64,000 bases of DNA, from assembly GCF_025060755.1 (NCBI RefSeq), contig NZ_JANYUY010000043.1:1-64000 (forward strand), written 5' to 3'. The position numbers and the translations under genes were made by a program. The notes beneath the pieces are model-generated. The model was given only the letters and a program-made list of their open reading frames with translations. It did no database searches and was not told the DNA's origin. The DNA is from Paenibacillus doosanensis (GTDB taxonomy: Bacteria; Bacillota; Bacilli; Paenibacillales; NBRC-103111). Shown here one piece after another: positions 25,291 through 32,964 of the stretch. Every line of letters begins with the position of its first letter. Position 1 is the stretch's first letter.

Positions 25291-26652
25291 GTGAGGAAGA
25301 AACGGCGGGGAATTCCGGTTATGGTAGTGTCCGGTTTATTGGCAATTGCACTTAGCGGCTGCGGCGGCGGCAGCACGGCTTCCGAATCCGGCGGGGATGG
25401 GACGTCTTCTTCCCAGGAGGCCGGCGGTTCCGCCAAGGGGCCCAGCAACAAGCCGGTCGAATTGACCGTCTATTCGGCTCCCGGCGATTCCGAGGAGTCA
25501 TGGAACGAACGGTTCGGCGATCCGATTAAGAAAAAGTTTCCGAATATCTCATTCAAATTCATCAATCCCCGCAATAACGACGCCCAGAAGCTGCCCAATC
25601 TGATCGTATCGGGAACGACGATCGATTTGTACTACGAGTCGATCGGAGGCTTCTTCGTCAATGTGCCGCAGTACAATTTGCAGTACGATCTGACGCCGCT
25701 GATCAAGCAAAACAACATCGATCTGGATTCCTTCGAACCGACCTTGATCGAGGCGATGAAGAATAATTCCGGCGGGCAAATTTGGGGGCTGCCCGTCAAT
25801 AATAACAATATGGTGATGTATTATAACAAGGATATTTTCGATCGTTTCGGCGTTGCCTACCCGAAGGACGGGATGACCTGGGATGAAGCGATAGAGATGT
25901 CCCAGCAGTTCAATAAGACCGAGGAAGGGAGAAAGTACGCGGGGCTGGCGGTATCTCCGAATCACATTATCCGGATGAACCCGTTCTCGCTGCCGGTTGT
26001 CGATGCCAAAACGAACAAATCGACGTTCGCCGACGAGAAATGGAAGACGCTGCTGCAGACGATGTTCGTGCGCCCGGCGGCCAGCGAAGGATATAAGGAC
26101 AAAATCCGCTCGTTGGGCAATAAGCTGCCTTATGCGACGGAATTTACCCGGACGCAGGATTTGGCGATGTACGTGCATCAATCCAATCTTCCGTTCATCG
26201 ACTCCACGTACCAGACGACCAATTTCGATATGGTCTCGTTTCCGACCTTCAAGGACATGCCGGGCATCGGCTCGCAGGCTTACCCGACGTACTTCGCGAT
26301 TCCGGCAAACAGCGAGCATAAGGAAGAAGCGTTCCAAGCGATTCAATACTTGGTATCCGGCGAATATCAGATGGAATATTCCAAGAAGGGCGTCATGCCG
26401 GTATTGAAGGATGAAAGCTATAAGAAGGTGTTTGCGACGGAGACAAGGTATACGAACGTCAACTTCGCCGCTGTATTCCGCAATCAATTCGCTCCTATTC
26501 CTAATAAAACAAACTATGACGGCATTGCCGAAGGAGCGCTGACCTCGCAGCTTATCGATCTGTCCTTGAACAATACCGATCTGAACTCGGTGCTCAGAAA
26601 GGCCGAGGAAGACGCCAACAATAAGATCGAAACCGAGAAAGCGAAGAAATAG
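25291..26652 (+). CDS. Orphan extracellular solute-binding lipoprotein (sugar type)
   Basis: 453 residues. The signal peptide and lipobox GLLAIALSGC put the acylated Cys at residue 24, followed by a Gly/Ser-rich linker. The mature protein has the family-1 substrate-binding fold: FINPRNNDAQKLPNLIVSGT, NNNMVMYYNKDIFDRFGV and the closing helices. It should deliver an oligosaccharide to an ABC importer, but no permease or ATPase gene is nearby. A family A repeat lies on each side, each directly behind a terminator, so the gene with its promoter is a self-contained unit possibly moved by recombination between repeats. Confidence 0.85.
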   Translation: MRKKRRGIPVMVVSGLLAIALSGCGGGSTASESGGDGTSSSQEAGGSAKGPSNKPVELTVYSAPGDSEESWNERFGDPIKKKFPNISFKFINPRNNDAQKLPNLIVSGTTIDLYYESIGGFFVNVPQYNLQYDLTPLIKQNNIDLDSFEPTLIEAMKNNSGGQIWGLPVNNNNMVMYYNKDIFDRFGVAYPKDGMTWDEAIEMSQQFNKTEEGRKYAGLAVSPNHIIRMNPFSLPVVDAKTNKSTFADEKWKTLLQTMFVRPAASEGYKDKIRSLGNKLPYATEFTRTQDLAMYVHQSNLPFIDSTYQTTNFDMVSFPTFKDMPGIGSQAYPTYFAIPANSEHKEEAFQAIQYLVSGEYQMEYSKKGVMPVLKDESYKKVFATETRYTNVNFAAVFRNQFAPIPNKTNYDGIAEGALTSQLIDLSLNNTDLNSVLRKAEEDANNKIETEKAKK

Positions 26653-26688
26653 AGGCTCGCTCGACGAGAGACGATACATAGATAACGG

Positions 26689-26715
26689 CCCGTTCCGGTC
26701 AGGACGGGTTTTTTT
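26689..26715 (+). terminator. Rho-independent terminator
   Basis: CCCGTTCC...GGACGGG followed by T9, ending the solute-binding-protein transcript. Confidence 0.8.
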
Positions 26716-26718
26716 ATT

Positions 26719-26886
26719 GTTTAGGAAATGATGCGCAGCCATATCCTGAGAAAAACCGGGGGCTCCCCCGAAAGGAATGTCTAACCATAGAACGATCCCA
26801 GCGGAATGGTTAGACGCCGATCCAGCTGAAGCTGGATGCGGACGGAATAAGCTTCAGAGCATCACGTCACTTTTGGGGGATTTGTT
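26719..26886 (+). repeat. Dispersed structured repeat, family A, copy 3
   Basis: Direct repeat of 24868-25034; the two differ mainly in a short patch near position 40 (tgtggatatccgtggg versus tgagaaaaaccggggg). The same outer arms and two inner hairpins are kept, so the element is probably under structural constraint or recently duplicated. Confidence 0.85.
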
Positions 26887-26948
26887 CCATTGGTTCCCCC
26901 ACAAGCAAGCTGAATCAGCTTCCAAGCTCAGGCGCCCGCTTTGCGGGG

Positions 26949-28043
26949 TTATTTTGTGGCGGTCGAGGCTCGTTGGCATAGGGCGATGACTAGCAGGAGC
27001 AGCGGATAGATCAATTGGATCGTGAAGGAATAAAAGGGAGCCGTCGTAGAGAAAAACATGGACAGTTGCTGCAAATTGGGGGAGACCCACATCGCGCAAA
27101 AGAGGCTGAGCAATCCGAGCGGAGCGACAAGCGGCCGATAATCGGGCAGATTCAGCCACTGTGCGGTGCCGATGGCCAAGGCGTAGAACCATAACGAGAT
27201 TTGGATAAAACCTCCCAATATCCATGTCATCAAGATGACGACGTCCAGATGCTCTATAAAGTCGGCTACGCTAATGAACGAAGCGGCGACATAAACCGGG
27301 AAGATGTAGGACGCGGTGAGATTGCCGAATACGAACAAGCTGGCAATACTGCAAAATACCATCGTCAGCATCATCGCCAGAACGGCCAGCATTCCCCATT
27401 TCAAGCCCCGGGCCGATTCTTTGTTGAACGGATACAGGAAGGTAATCAGAAAAAACTCGATGAACCAGGTATGCGGGACGACGGAGCCTTTCAGGGAGGG
27501 GCCGATTCCCTTTTCCATTAAAGGAAGAATGTGGCGAGCGTCCATGTCCGGTATAAGCATTAAAAAAATGCTGACAAAGATAATAACGATAAACGGAAAA
27601 AACACTTTCGTGCAGCGGGCCAGCACCTCCAGCCCTCCCCGGACGGAAAAAATGCAAACAAAAATTAAACTCCCCATAATGACGAGGATCGGCGTTCTCG
27701 ACAAAAACGATTCGACTAAAAATTCTCCGTATTCCCGGGTAATAAGTCCGATGCCGTGCAGTAAGAAAAACAAGACGAAAAACCCTCCCGCTTTGCCGAT
27801 CACCCGTCCGGCGATTTTATCTCCATACTGAATGATGGATTCATGAGGGTACAGACTGTGCAGCTTCCAAGTAATATAGATGATGACAAAACCGCTTACG
27901 GAGCCCCAGACTGGGGAGAGCCACATGTCCCGTCCGGCTTCTTTGGCCGTAATGGCGGGCACCATCAAGGTCGCCGTAGCTCCGATCATGAAATACATCA
28001 GCATTCCGAGCTGAACTGCGGATATTTTGCCGTTCTCGATCAT
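26949..28043 (-). CDS. Spore germination permease, GerAB/GerKB type (orphan)
   Basis: 364 residues from MIENGKISAVQLGMLMYF; AGGAAGGGG precedes this Met, which is preferred over the one at 28067. About ten membrane spans with the endospore-germination permease pattern (GATATLMVPAITAKEAGRDM, GLITREYGEFLVESFLSRTP, LPLMEKGIGPSLKGS). GerAB-type proteins sit in the spore inner membrane and bind germinants. Normally gerA, gerB and gerC lie together; here only the B subunit is found, so it may work with partners encoded elsewhere. Supports a spore-forming host. Confidence 0.9.
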   Translation of the reverse strand: MIENGKISAVQLGMLMYFMIGATATLMVPAITAKEAGRDMWLSPVWGSVSGFVIIYITWKLHSLYPHESIIQYGDKIAGRVIGKAGGFFVLFFLLHGIGLITREYGEFLVESFLSRTPILVIMGSLIFVCIFSVRGGLEVLARCTKVFFPFIVIIFVSIFLMLIPDMDARHILPLMEKGIGPSLKGSVVPHTWFIEFFLITFLYPFNKESARGLKWGMLAVLAMMLTMVFCSIASLFVFGNLTASYIFPVYVAASFISVADFIEHLDVVILMTWILGGFIQISLWFYALAIGTAQWLNLPDYRPLVAPLGLLSLFCAMWVSPNLQQLSMFFSTTAPFYSFTIQLIYPLLLLVIALCQRASTATK

Positions 28044-28207
28044 TCCGTTTCCCCTTCCTCTGCCCATTCCCAGTAAACGATAAAATAAGTGCCGGACAGG
28101 CAGCGCGAAGTCCTGGCTGTCCTCTATGCATTGTTGCCGGAAATATCCGGCTGTAAACCCTGCCGTCCGGGAAATGGGGAGGAGCGTGTTATAGCAATGG
28201 AAACTCT

Positions 28208-28236
28208 TTACAAACGATACGGTCCCCCTTATAATA
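28208..28236 (+). promoter_or_regulatory. Promoter of the his leader
   Basis: -35 TTTACA (28208-28213), 17-bp spacer, -10 TATAAT (28231-28236). The expected transcript starts near 28243, some 26 nt before the leader-peptide ATG. The rest of 28044-28207 shows nothing else. Confidence 0.75.
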
Positions 28237-28268
28237 GGTTCAAACAGTCCAGTGGGGGGGTTATCGTT

Positions 28269-28322
28269 ATGAACCGGCGTTCATTCATTCTTATTCATAG
28301 CTATAACCATCATCATAGGTAG
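28269..28322 (+). CDS. Histidine-rich leader peptide
   Basis: An 18-codon ORF, MNRRSFILIHSYNHHHR, with a clear ribosome site (GGGGGGG, 8 nt before ATG). Four of 17 residues are His, three of them consecutive CAT codons next to the stop, the form of the leader peptides of his attenuators. It lies between a consensus promoter and a hairpin series ending in a terminator, all ahead of a HisD-family gene. Inference: ribosome stalling at His codons when charged tRNA-His is short decides between RNA structures. Chance is unlikely given the matching downstream gene. Confidence 0.75.
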   Translation: MNRRSFILIHSYNHHHR

Positions 28323-28380
28323 GCGTTTGTACAGCGGACATTCTTCGCAGGTACAAACGCTTATTGGCGTTCTGCCTGCG
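28323..28380 (+). promoter_or_regulatory. Competing hairpins of the his attenuator
   Basis: Directly after the leader stop, GCGTTTGTAC (28323-28332) pairs perfectly with GTACAAACGC (28351-28360). A competing structure pairs CGCAGG (28346-28351) with CCTGCG (28375-28380) and AACGC (28356-28360) with GCGTT (28367-28371). A third possible helix is TGCCTGC (28373-28379) with GCGGGTA (28402-28408), which would break the terminator. The set is mutually exclusive, as in attenuators. Which one acts as antiterminator cannot be settled by eye. Confidence 0.65.
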
Positions 28381-28393
28381 GACTAGAGGTTGA

Positions 28394-28440
28394 AGAGTCA
28401 TGCGGGTATTCGATATCCGTATGGCTCTTTTTGTTTTTTT
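28394..28440 (+). terminator. Attenuator terminator before the hisD-like gene
   Basis: AGAGTCATGCGGGTA-TTCGA-TATCCGTATGGCTCT forms a 15-bp stem (with three G-U pairs) followed by TTTTTGTTTTTTT. It lies 24 nt before the HisD start, so it would stop transcription before the gene unless prevented. Confidence 0.85.
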
Positions 28441-28464
28441 AAAATCGAAAAGGAGGCAATGTGC

Positions 28465-29781
28465 ATGCAAAGTATTATCTACCGGCTGCCGGAGCAAAAA
28501 GAACTTCTTATGGAGAAATACAAGACTCATAAAACATTGTTCGGCAGAGAAGTGCTAAGCGGGATTTTGAACATTTTCGATGAGGTGGCTTCCCATGGCG
28601 ATGAAGCGATTCTGGAGCTGACGAAGCGTTATGACGGCGTGGAGATAACAGAGCTTATGCTGACGGACGGTTATATTGCCGACTGCGTGGCATCCTTAAC
28701 TCCGACGCTCCGAAGCGCCGTCGAGCGGGCAATCCGCAACGTGCGAGAGGTGAACACGGTCCTGCTGCCGCAATCCTGGAGCAGGGAAATCCGGCCGGGC
28801 ACGATCGTCGGAGAAACCGTAAGCCCGCTGGAATCGGTGGGGATATGGATTCCGGCGAGGAAAGGGCCGCTGCTCTCGACCGCCGTCATGCTGGTAGCGG
28901 CGGCCAAGACTGCGGGAGTGAAGCGGATCATCGTCGGCATGCCGCCGCTTCAGGACGGCTGCGGCGATCCGGGGACGGTAGCGGCGGCCAGGCTGGCCGG
29001 GGCGGATCAATTCGTGATCGGCAACGGAGTGGCCGTCATTGCCGGATTCGCCCAAGGCACCGCCGCGATCCCCGAAGTAGACGGGATCTTCGGTCCCGGC
29101 CCCGGCGGCATCGCTGCGGCGATGAGCGTAGCGATGACCTACGGCAAGCGGAGCGCCCTCGGCATCGGGCCGACCGAGTCGGTCATACTGGCGGACGATA
29201 CCGCCGATCCGGTGAGGCTAGCCTATGATCTCCTCAACGAAGGGGAACACGGTCCCGACTCGTCCTCCATTCTGGTGACGACTTCATCCCGTGTGGCCCG
29301 GGAAACGGAGACGGCTCTTTGGAGATGTATAGGAGAGGTTGAAGAGGGGAGACGGCAAAACGTGCGGCAGGTGTTCGGCCCCGGCGGCAAAGGAGCGATC
29401 ATTGTTGCGACGGACACCGACCAGGCTTGCGATTGGGTCAACTGGTTCGCTCCGGAGCACTTGATGGTTGTATGCGCCAAGGAAACGGAAGCCCGCGTGT
29501 TAAGCAAGATTGCGAATGCGGGAGAAGTTTTGATCGGCCAATATACGCCGTTCTCCGCAGCCAATTACGGAATCGGCATTACCGCCGTACTGCCGACGAA
29601 TCATTTTGCCAGGGCCTACTCCGGGGTCACGTCCAAGGATATGGTCAAATATACAACCGTAGGTCAACTAAGCAGGGACGCGCTCGCGGATATCGCGCCG
29701 GTCATCCGCGAGCTGAGCGCCTACGAGCAGCTGCCGTGCCACAGGAGAGCGGCGGATATTAGGCTGGCGGATCGCGGCTGA
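28465..29781 (+). CDS. Divergent HisD paralogue (histidinol-dehydrogenase family)
   Basis: 438 residues from ATG 28465 after AAAGGAGGCA. The fold markers of histidinol dehydrogenase are present: GPLLSTAVMLVAAAKTAG, VDGIFGPGPGG, GEHGPDSS and the catalytic pair FAPEHL (E331, H332). Of the four zinc ligands of E. coli HisD, His262 and His419 have counterparts (H262, H426), but Gln259 is E259 and Asp360 is N367; His367 of E. coli is replaced by Ala, and YIPGG reads WIPAR. It is thus a paralogue, perhaps with another substrate or metal. It stands alone, outside a his operon, behind a His-codon attenuator. Confidence 0.8.
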   Translation: MQSIIYRLPEQKELLMEKYKTHKTLFGREVLSGILNIFDEVASHGDEAILELTKRYDGVEITELMLTDGYIADCVASLTPTLRSAVERAIRNVREVNTVLLPQSWSREIRPGTIVGETVSPLESVGIWIPARKGPLLSTAVMLVAAAKTAGVKRIIVGMPPLQDGCGDPGTVAAARLAGADQFVIGNGVAVIAGFAQGTAAIPEVDGIFGPGPGGIAAAMSVAMTYGKRSALGIGPTESVILADDTADPVRLAYDLLNEGEHGPDSSSILVTTSSRVARETETALWRCIGEVEEGRRQNVRQVFGPGGKGAIIVATDTDQACDWVNWFAPEHLMVVCAKETEARVLSKIANAGEVLIGQYTPFSAANYGIGITAVLPTNHFARAYSGVTSKDMVKYTTVGQLSRDALADIAPVIRELSAYEQLPCHRRAADIRLADRG

Positions 29782-29887
29782 GCAGGCGGAAACCACGAAG
29801 CGAGGCGATGCGGTTCGTTCTTAAGGGACATTCCCCTGCATGGAACCGTTCCGGAACCCGATGTCTCGCCTCAGGCCGCGGCAAGCT

Positions 29888-30811
29888 CTATTTTACAATA
29901 ACAATCAATAACGGCAGAACGATGAACGAGGCGAGCGTCGTCCATAGTATGCATTTGGTGACGACTTGGGGAGCCGCTTGGAACCGTTCGGCCAGTATGC
30001 CCGCATTAACGGCCGCAGGCATCGAGGCGAGAATGAGCAGCACCGAGAACAGCATGCCCTGGACATGCAGCATCGTCAGTACCAGACAGGCGATGAGCGG
30101 GGACAATATCAGCCTCACGGTCATGCCCGCCCAGAACGCTTTTTGCACGCCGGGGTCGAAAACCGTCTTCTTCACACTTGCCATCTGCGCGCCGAGAATC
30201 GCCAGCACGACCGGCGAATACGCTTCCGCGATCATGGCGATGCCTTTTTGCACCCCTGCGGGAAAATGAATGTCGAGGGAGCGGACGATGACGGCGGCGA
30301 TAGCGGCGTATATCGCGGGCAGCGAGAACACGGATCGAATCGCTTGTTTAATGGAGAATTGCGAGCGCGCCGCGAAATAGATGCCGATCGTATTAACGAT
30401 GATCATTTGGGCGATCACATAGACCGAGGCTTTGTCCAATCCGAGCTTGCCGAAGGCCAGCAGCACGAGCGGCAGCCCGTAATTGACGCTGTTCGTGAAG
30501 GTGGATACGAGCGTCAATCCGGCCGTCTCCGAGGCGGACAGCTTGAGCAATCTGCCGATCAGATTCGCGACGGCCCACAGCATAATCAGATTGACGATCG
30601 ATACGCCGAAGGTCGTGTATACCTCGCTGAAGGAAATTTCGGCGGTCGTCAGCGTCTGATAAATAATGGCGGGGCTCAAATAGTATAAATACAGCGTGAG
30701 CAGAGGTTTGGTTTCCAAGTTTTTGTATTTGGCCAACAGAGCTCCGACAATAACGGGAATCGATAAGGGTACGATCACTTGAAACAGAGTGGTTAGGACG
30801 GATTGAATCAT
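29888..30811 (-). CDS. AEC-family transporter (auxin efflux carrier type)
   Basis: 307 residues with about ten membrane spans and the two-repeat layout of the AEC family: the N-terminal half opens with LFQVIVPLSIPVIVGALLAK and ends around NSVNYGLPLVLLAFG; the C-terminal half has SPVVLAILGAQMA and MPAAVNAGILAERF. Bacterial members carry malate, malonate or other acids. AAAGGAATCC precedes the ATG. It converges on the HisD paralogue; no functional link is evident. Confidence 0.85.
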   Translation of the reverse strand: MIQSVLTTLFQVIVPLSIPVIVGALLAKYKNLETKPLLTLYLYYLSPAIIYQTLTTAEISFSEVYTTFGVSIVNLIMLWAVANLIGRLLKLSASETAGLTLVSTFTNSVNYGLPLVLLAFGKLGLDKASVYVIAQMIIVNTIGIYFAARSQFSIKQAIRSVFSLPAIYAAIAAVIVRSLDIHFPAGVQKGIAMIAEAYSPVVLAILGAQMASVKKTVFDPGVQKAFWAGMTVRLILSPLIACLVLTMLHVQGMLFSVLLILASMPAAVNAGILAERFQAAPQVVTKCILWTTLASFIVLPLLIVIVK

Positions 30812-30939
30812 GCAGACGGATTCCTTTCATTCAGATAGGGTTATGTTCATTTATCCACTCTACAGCAAACCCGGCTTTTCGTCTAAGAGGGAAAATCTAT
30901 CATTTCCATAGTTATCCCCTATCAATGCGACATCCGTTA

Positions 30940-30968
30940 TTGCCGGAATCGGCGGACCGTGATAGAAT
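30940..30968 (+). promoter_or_regulatory. Promoter ahead of the preQ1 riboswitch
   Basis: -35 TTGCCG (30940-30945), 17-bp spacer, -10 TAGAAT (30963-30968). The transcript would begin about 30 nt before the aptamer. Confidence 0.5.
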
Positions 30969-31002
30969 CGAATTCGGCCCAATCGGCGGGCCTGACATGC
31001 CG

Positions 31003-31043
31003 ATCGCGGTTCGAGACCATCCCGCGTGATCAAAACTAAGGGG
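31003..31043 (+). promoter_or_regulatory. preQ1-I riboswitch
   Basis: CGCGG (31005-31009) pairs with CCGCG (31022-31026), with loop ttcgagaccatc. An A-rich tract then leads to atcaaaactaagggg, the conserved 3' part of class I preQ1 aptamers. The aptamer end contains the AAGGGG ribosome site of the next gene, so ligand binding should block translation. The downstream gene is of the queuosine-precursor transporter class, exactly the expected partner. Confidence 0.85.
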
Positions 31044-31053
31044 AAATTTGTCT

Positions 31054-31743
31054 ATGTTCAATTTTATTTGGGGCGTTGCTTTTGTCATCGTCAACTTCGG
31101 CCTGTTCCTGCTCAGCTACCGGCTGTTCGGGCGCAAGGGGCTGTATGCGTGGGTCGGCTTCGCGACCGTGCTGGCGAACATTCAGGTCATCAAAACCATT
31201 GAAATGTTCGGCATTGTCATGACGCTCGGCAATTCCATCTATGCGTCGATCTATATGACGACGGACCTGCTCAACGAGAAGTACGGAGCGAAGGCGGCCA
31301 AACAAGCCGTATGGTTCGGCTTCTTCACGCTGTTCGCCTCGGCGATCATCATGCAAATGGTGCTCGTCTTCGTGCCGCAAGAAGGAGATATTTCCCAGGA
31401 AGCGCTCCGGACGATCTTCGGGCTGGCGCCGCAAATCGCGCTGGGAAGCTTGTCCGCCTACTTCGTCAGCCAATTTCTCGATGTGCGCGTATTCAGCGCT
31501 CTGAAGAAGCGGTATCCCGCTTACAATCAGTTTTGGCTGCGTATTAACGGCAGCATAGGGCTTAGCCAGTTCGTCGATTCGCTCGTCTTTTGCTCTATCG
31601 CCTTTTACAAGGTATATCCGCTGAACGTCTGGGTGCAAATCCTGCTAACCACGTATGTGCTGAAATTCGTCATTTCGGCAGCCGGTACGCCGGTGCTGTA
31701 CTGGGCGCGTTCATTCCGGTTCCGGGAAGAAGAGCAAGACTAA
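31054..31743 (+). CDS. Queuosine precursor transporter (VUT/YhhQ family)
   Basis: 229 residues from ATG 31054; TTG 31048 is a poorer option. About six spans. The region around TIEMFGIVMTLGNSIYASIY and TTDLLNEKYGAKAAKQAV is the signature of the VUT (YhhQ/QPTR) family, with the TDLLNEKYG motif. These proteins import preQ0, preQ1 or queuine. The gene sits directly under a preQ1-I riboswitch that includes its ribosome site, which strongly supports the function. No queCDEF genes lie in the window, consistent with a salvage role. Confidence 0.9.
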   Translation: MFNFIWGVAFVIVNFGLFLLSYRLFGRKGLYAWVGFATVLANIQVIKTIEMFGIVMTLGNSIYASIYMTTDLLNEKYGAKAAKQAVWFGFFTLFASAIIMQMVLVFVPQEGDISQEALRTIFGLAPQIALGSLSAYFVSQFLDVRVFSALKKRYPAYNQFWLRINGSIGLSQFVDSLVFCSIAFYKVYPLNVWVQILLTTYVLKFVISAAGTPVLYWARSFRFREEEQD

Positions 31744-31765
31744 CTGCCCGTGCGGAAGGGTGGCT

Positions 31766-31882
31766 TTATATGGTCTGAAGCTCCTTCCGCAGGATGGCGA
31801 TCAGCTTTTCGGCGGCCGAGCTCAGCGGCGAACCGCTCGGCTTGCGCAGCAGGCCGGTGACGAGTGCCGTAGCTCCATAAAC
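31766..31882 (-). pseudogene. C-terminal remnant of a LysR-type regulator
   Basis: The minus strand reads YGATALVTGLLRKPSGSPLS followed by SAAEKLIAILRKELQTI and a stop. The segment SPLSSAAEKLIAIL is like the C-terminal helix of LysR effector domains. Upstream (31883 and on) there is no continuation, only an AT-rich stretch and a terminator hairpin. About 38 codons of the gene remain. Confidence 0.45.
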
Positions 31883-31911
31883 GGCTCTATTAATATAGTA
31901 GGATTTTTTTC

Positions 31912-31948
31912 AAGGCTCGCGTTCATGGTTATGAATGCGGGCTTTTAG
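31912..31948. terminator. Hairpin terminator
   Basis: AAGGCTCGCGTTCAT-ggtt-ATGAATGCGGGCTTTT forms a 15-bp stem with few mismatches; T/A tracts on both sides allow two-way use. The 31744-32098 gap otherwise contains only the LysR remnant. Confidence 0.65.
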
Positions 31949-32098
31949 GGTTGTCTAAATTCGTTTTGGAGTTGTTTTGGGTTTCCAGAAAATAGCATTG
32001 TTGCTATAATGGATGGTATTAGCCTGTGCGGCCGCGAGAGGATTAGAAGTGCGGCGATCCAAGCGCCGGTATAAGAACTGTGCAGAGGGAGCGTATGT

Positions 32099-32617
32099 AT
32101 GATCATTAGGAGCGAAACAGCTGACGATTACAAGGAAGTCTATAACCTGAATTACGAAGCGTTTGGCCGGAGGCATGATGAAGCCGAGTTAGTCGAACGG
32201 ATACGGCAATCGGAGGAATTCGTGCCTGAATTGTCGATTGTAGCGGAATTGGACGGCAAGCTTGCCGGTCATGTATTGCTGAGCAAAGCCGCAGTATTCA
32301 ACGAGAACGGTAAGAGGCAAGAGGTGATTGTTTTGGCGCCGATAGCCGTCAGACCGGATATGCAGAAAAAAGGCGTAGGCTCGCAGCTCATAACCGAAGG
32401 CTTGAAACGAAGCCGAGCGCTGGGTTATCCGGCCGTGCTGCTGATAGGGCATCCGTCGTATTATCCGAAGTTCGGCTTCAAGCCGGCAAGGGCGTTCGGA
32501 CTGGAGCTTCATCAGTATCAGGTGCCGGACCCGGTGTTTATGGTGTGCGAGCTGAATGAAGGGGCGCTTCAGAATTTGCGGGGGGAACTGCGGTATCCGG
32601 CTGCTTTTTCGGAGTGA
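32099..32617 (+). CDS. GNAT acetyltransferase, YhbS type
   Basis: 172 residues. The sequence VLAPIAVRPDMQKKGVGSQL with QKKGVG is motif A (acetyl-CoA loop), and VLLIGHPSYYPKFGFKPA is the characteristic segment of the YhbS subgroup. GAGGGAGCG precedes the start; an ATG at 32095 lies in another frame. The substrate is unknown. A small membrane protein and another GNAT gene follow in the same direction. Confidence 0.9.
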   Translation: MIIRSETADDYKEVYNLNYEAFGRRHDEAELVERIRQSEEFVPELSIVAELDGKLAGHVLLSKAAVFNENGKRQEVIVLAPIAVRPDMQKKGVGSQLITEGLKRSRALGYPAVLLIGHPSYYPKFGFKPARAFGLELHQYQVPDPVFMVCELNEGALQNLRGELRYPAAFSE

Positions 32618-32671
32618 GCGGGAATTTCGCGCGTTTTGGATAGCGTCGTCCCGAAAAGGAGTGGAAGGGAA

Positions 32672-32941
32672 ATGACCTTGCTTGGAATGGCTGCAGCCGT
32701 TGCTGCAGCTGTACTTATCTCATTATTCTTAGGTCCCTACGGTATGCTTGTTATTGTCTCGGTTACCTTCGGGTTGGCATTAAGCGCACATAGGAGAAAC
32801 ATAGAGATTCATTCCGATTTGCAGAGAATTAAGGAGAAATTGGGCATTAGCGATCAAGACGATTTCAATATGCCGGACGAGGAGATCGAAGAGGAACTGG
32901 AGAAGGAGATGCAGGAGGCGCAAAACAGTACGAAACGTTAA
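32672..32941 (+). CDS. Small membrane protein with acidic tail
   Basis: 89 residues from ATG 32672 after GGAGTGGAAGGGAA. Residues 2-42 form one or two hydrophobic spans (AAAVAAAVLISLFLGPYGML, VIVSVTFGLALSAH), followed by a charged helix and a very acidic end (DEEIEEELEKEMQEAQ). No family is recognised. It lies between two GNAT genes, with 24 nt to the next start. Confidence 0.6.
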   Translation: MTLLGMAAAVAAAVLISLFLGPYGMLVIVSVTFGLALSAHRRNIEIHSDLQRIKEKLGISDQDDFNMPDEEIEEELEKEMQEAQNSTKR

Positions 32942-32964
32942 GAAGGGAGGGCCGGAGCTATCCC

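Noticed and set aside
25549-26742. 397-residue minus-strand frame
   Set aside because: Antisense of the solute-binding-protein gene; His/Arg/Ile-rich translation and no motif.
28044-28268. T-box riboswitch before the HisD paralogue
   Set aside because: No T-box core (TGGNACCGCG-type) or specifier hairpin is seen; the short leader has a translated His-rich ORF instead.
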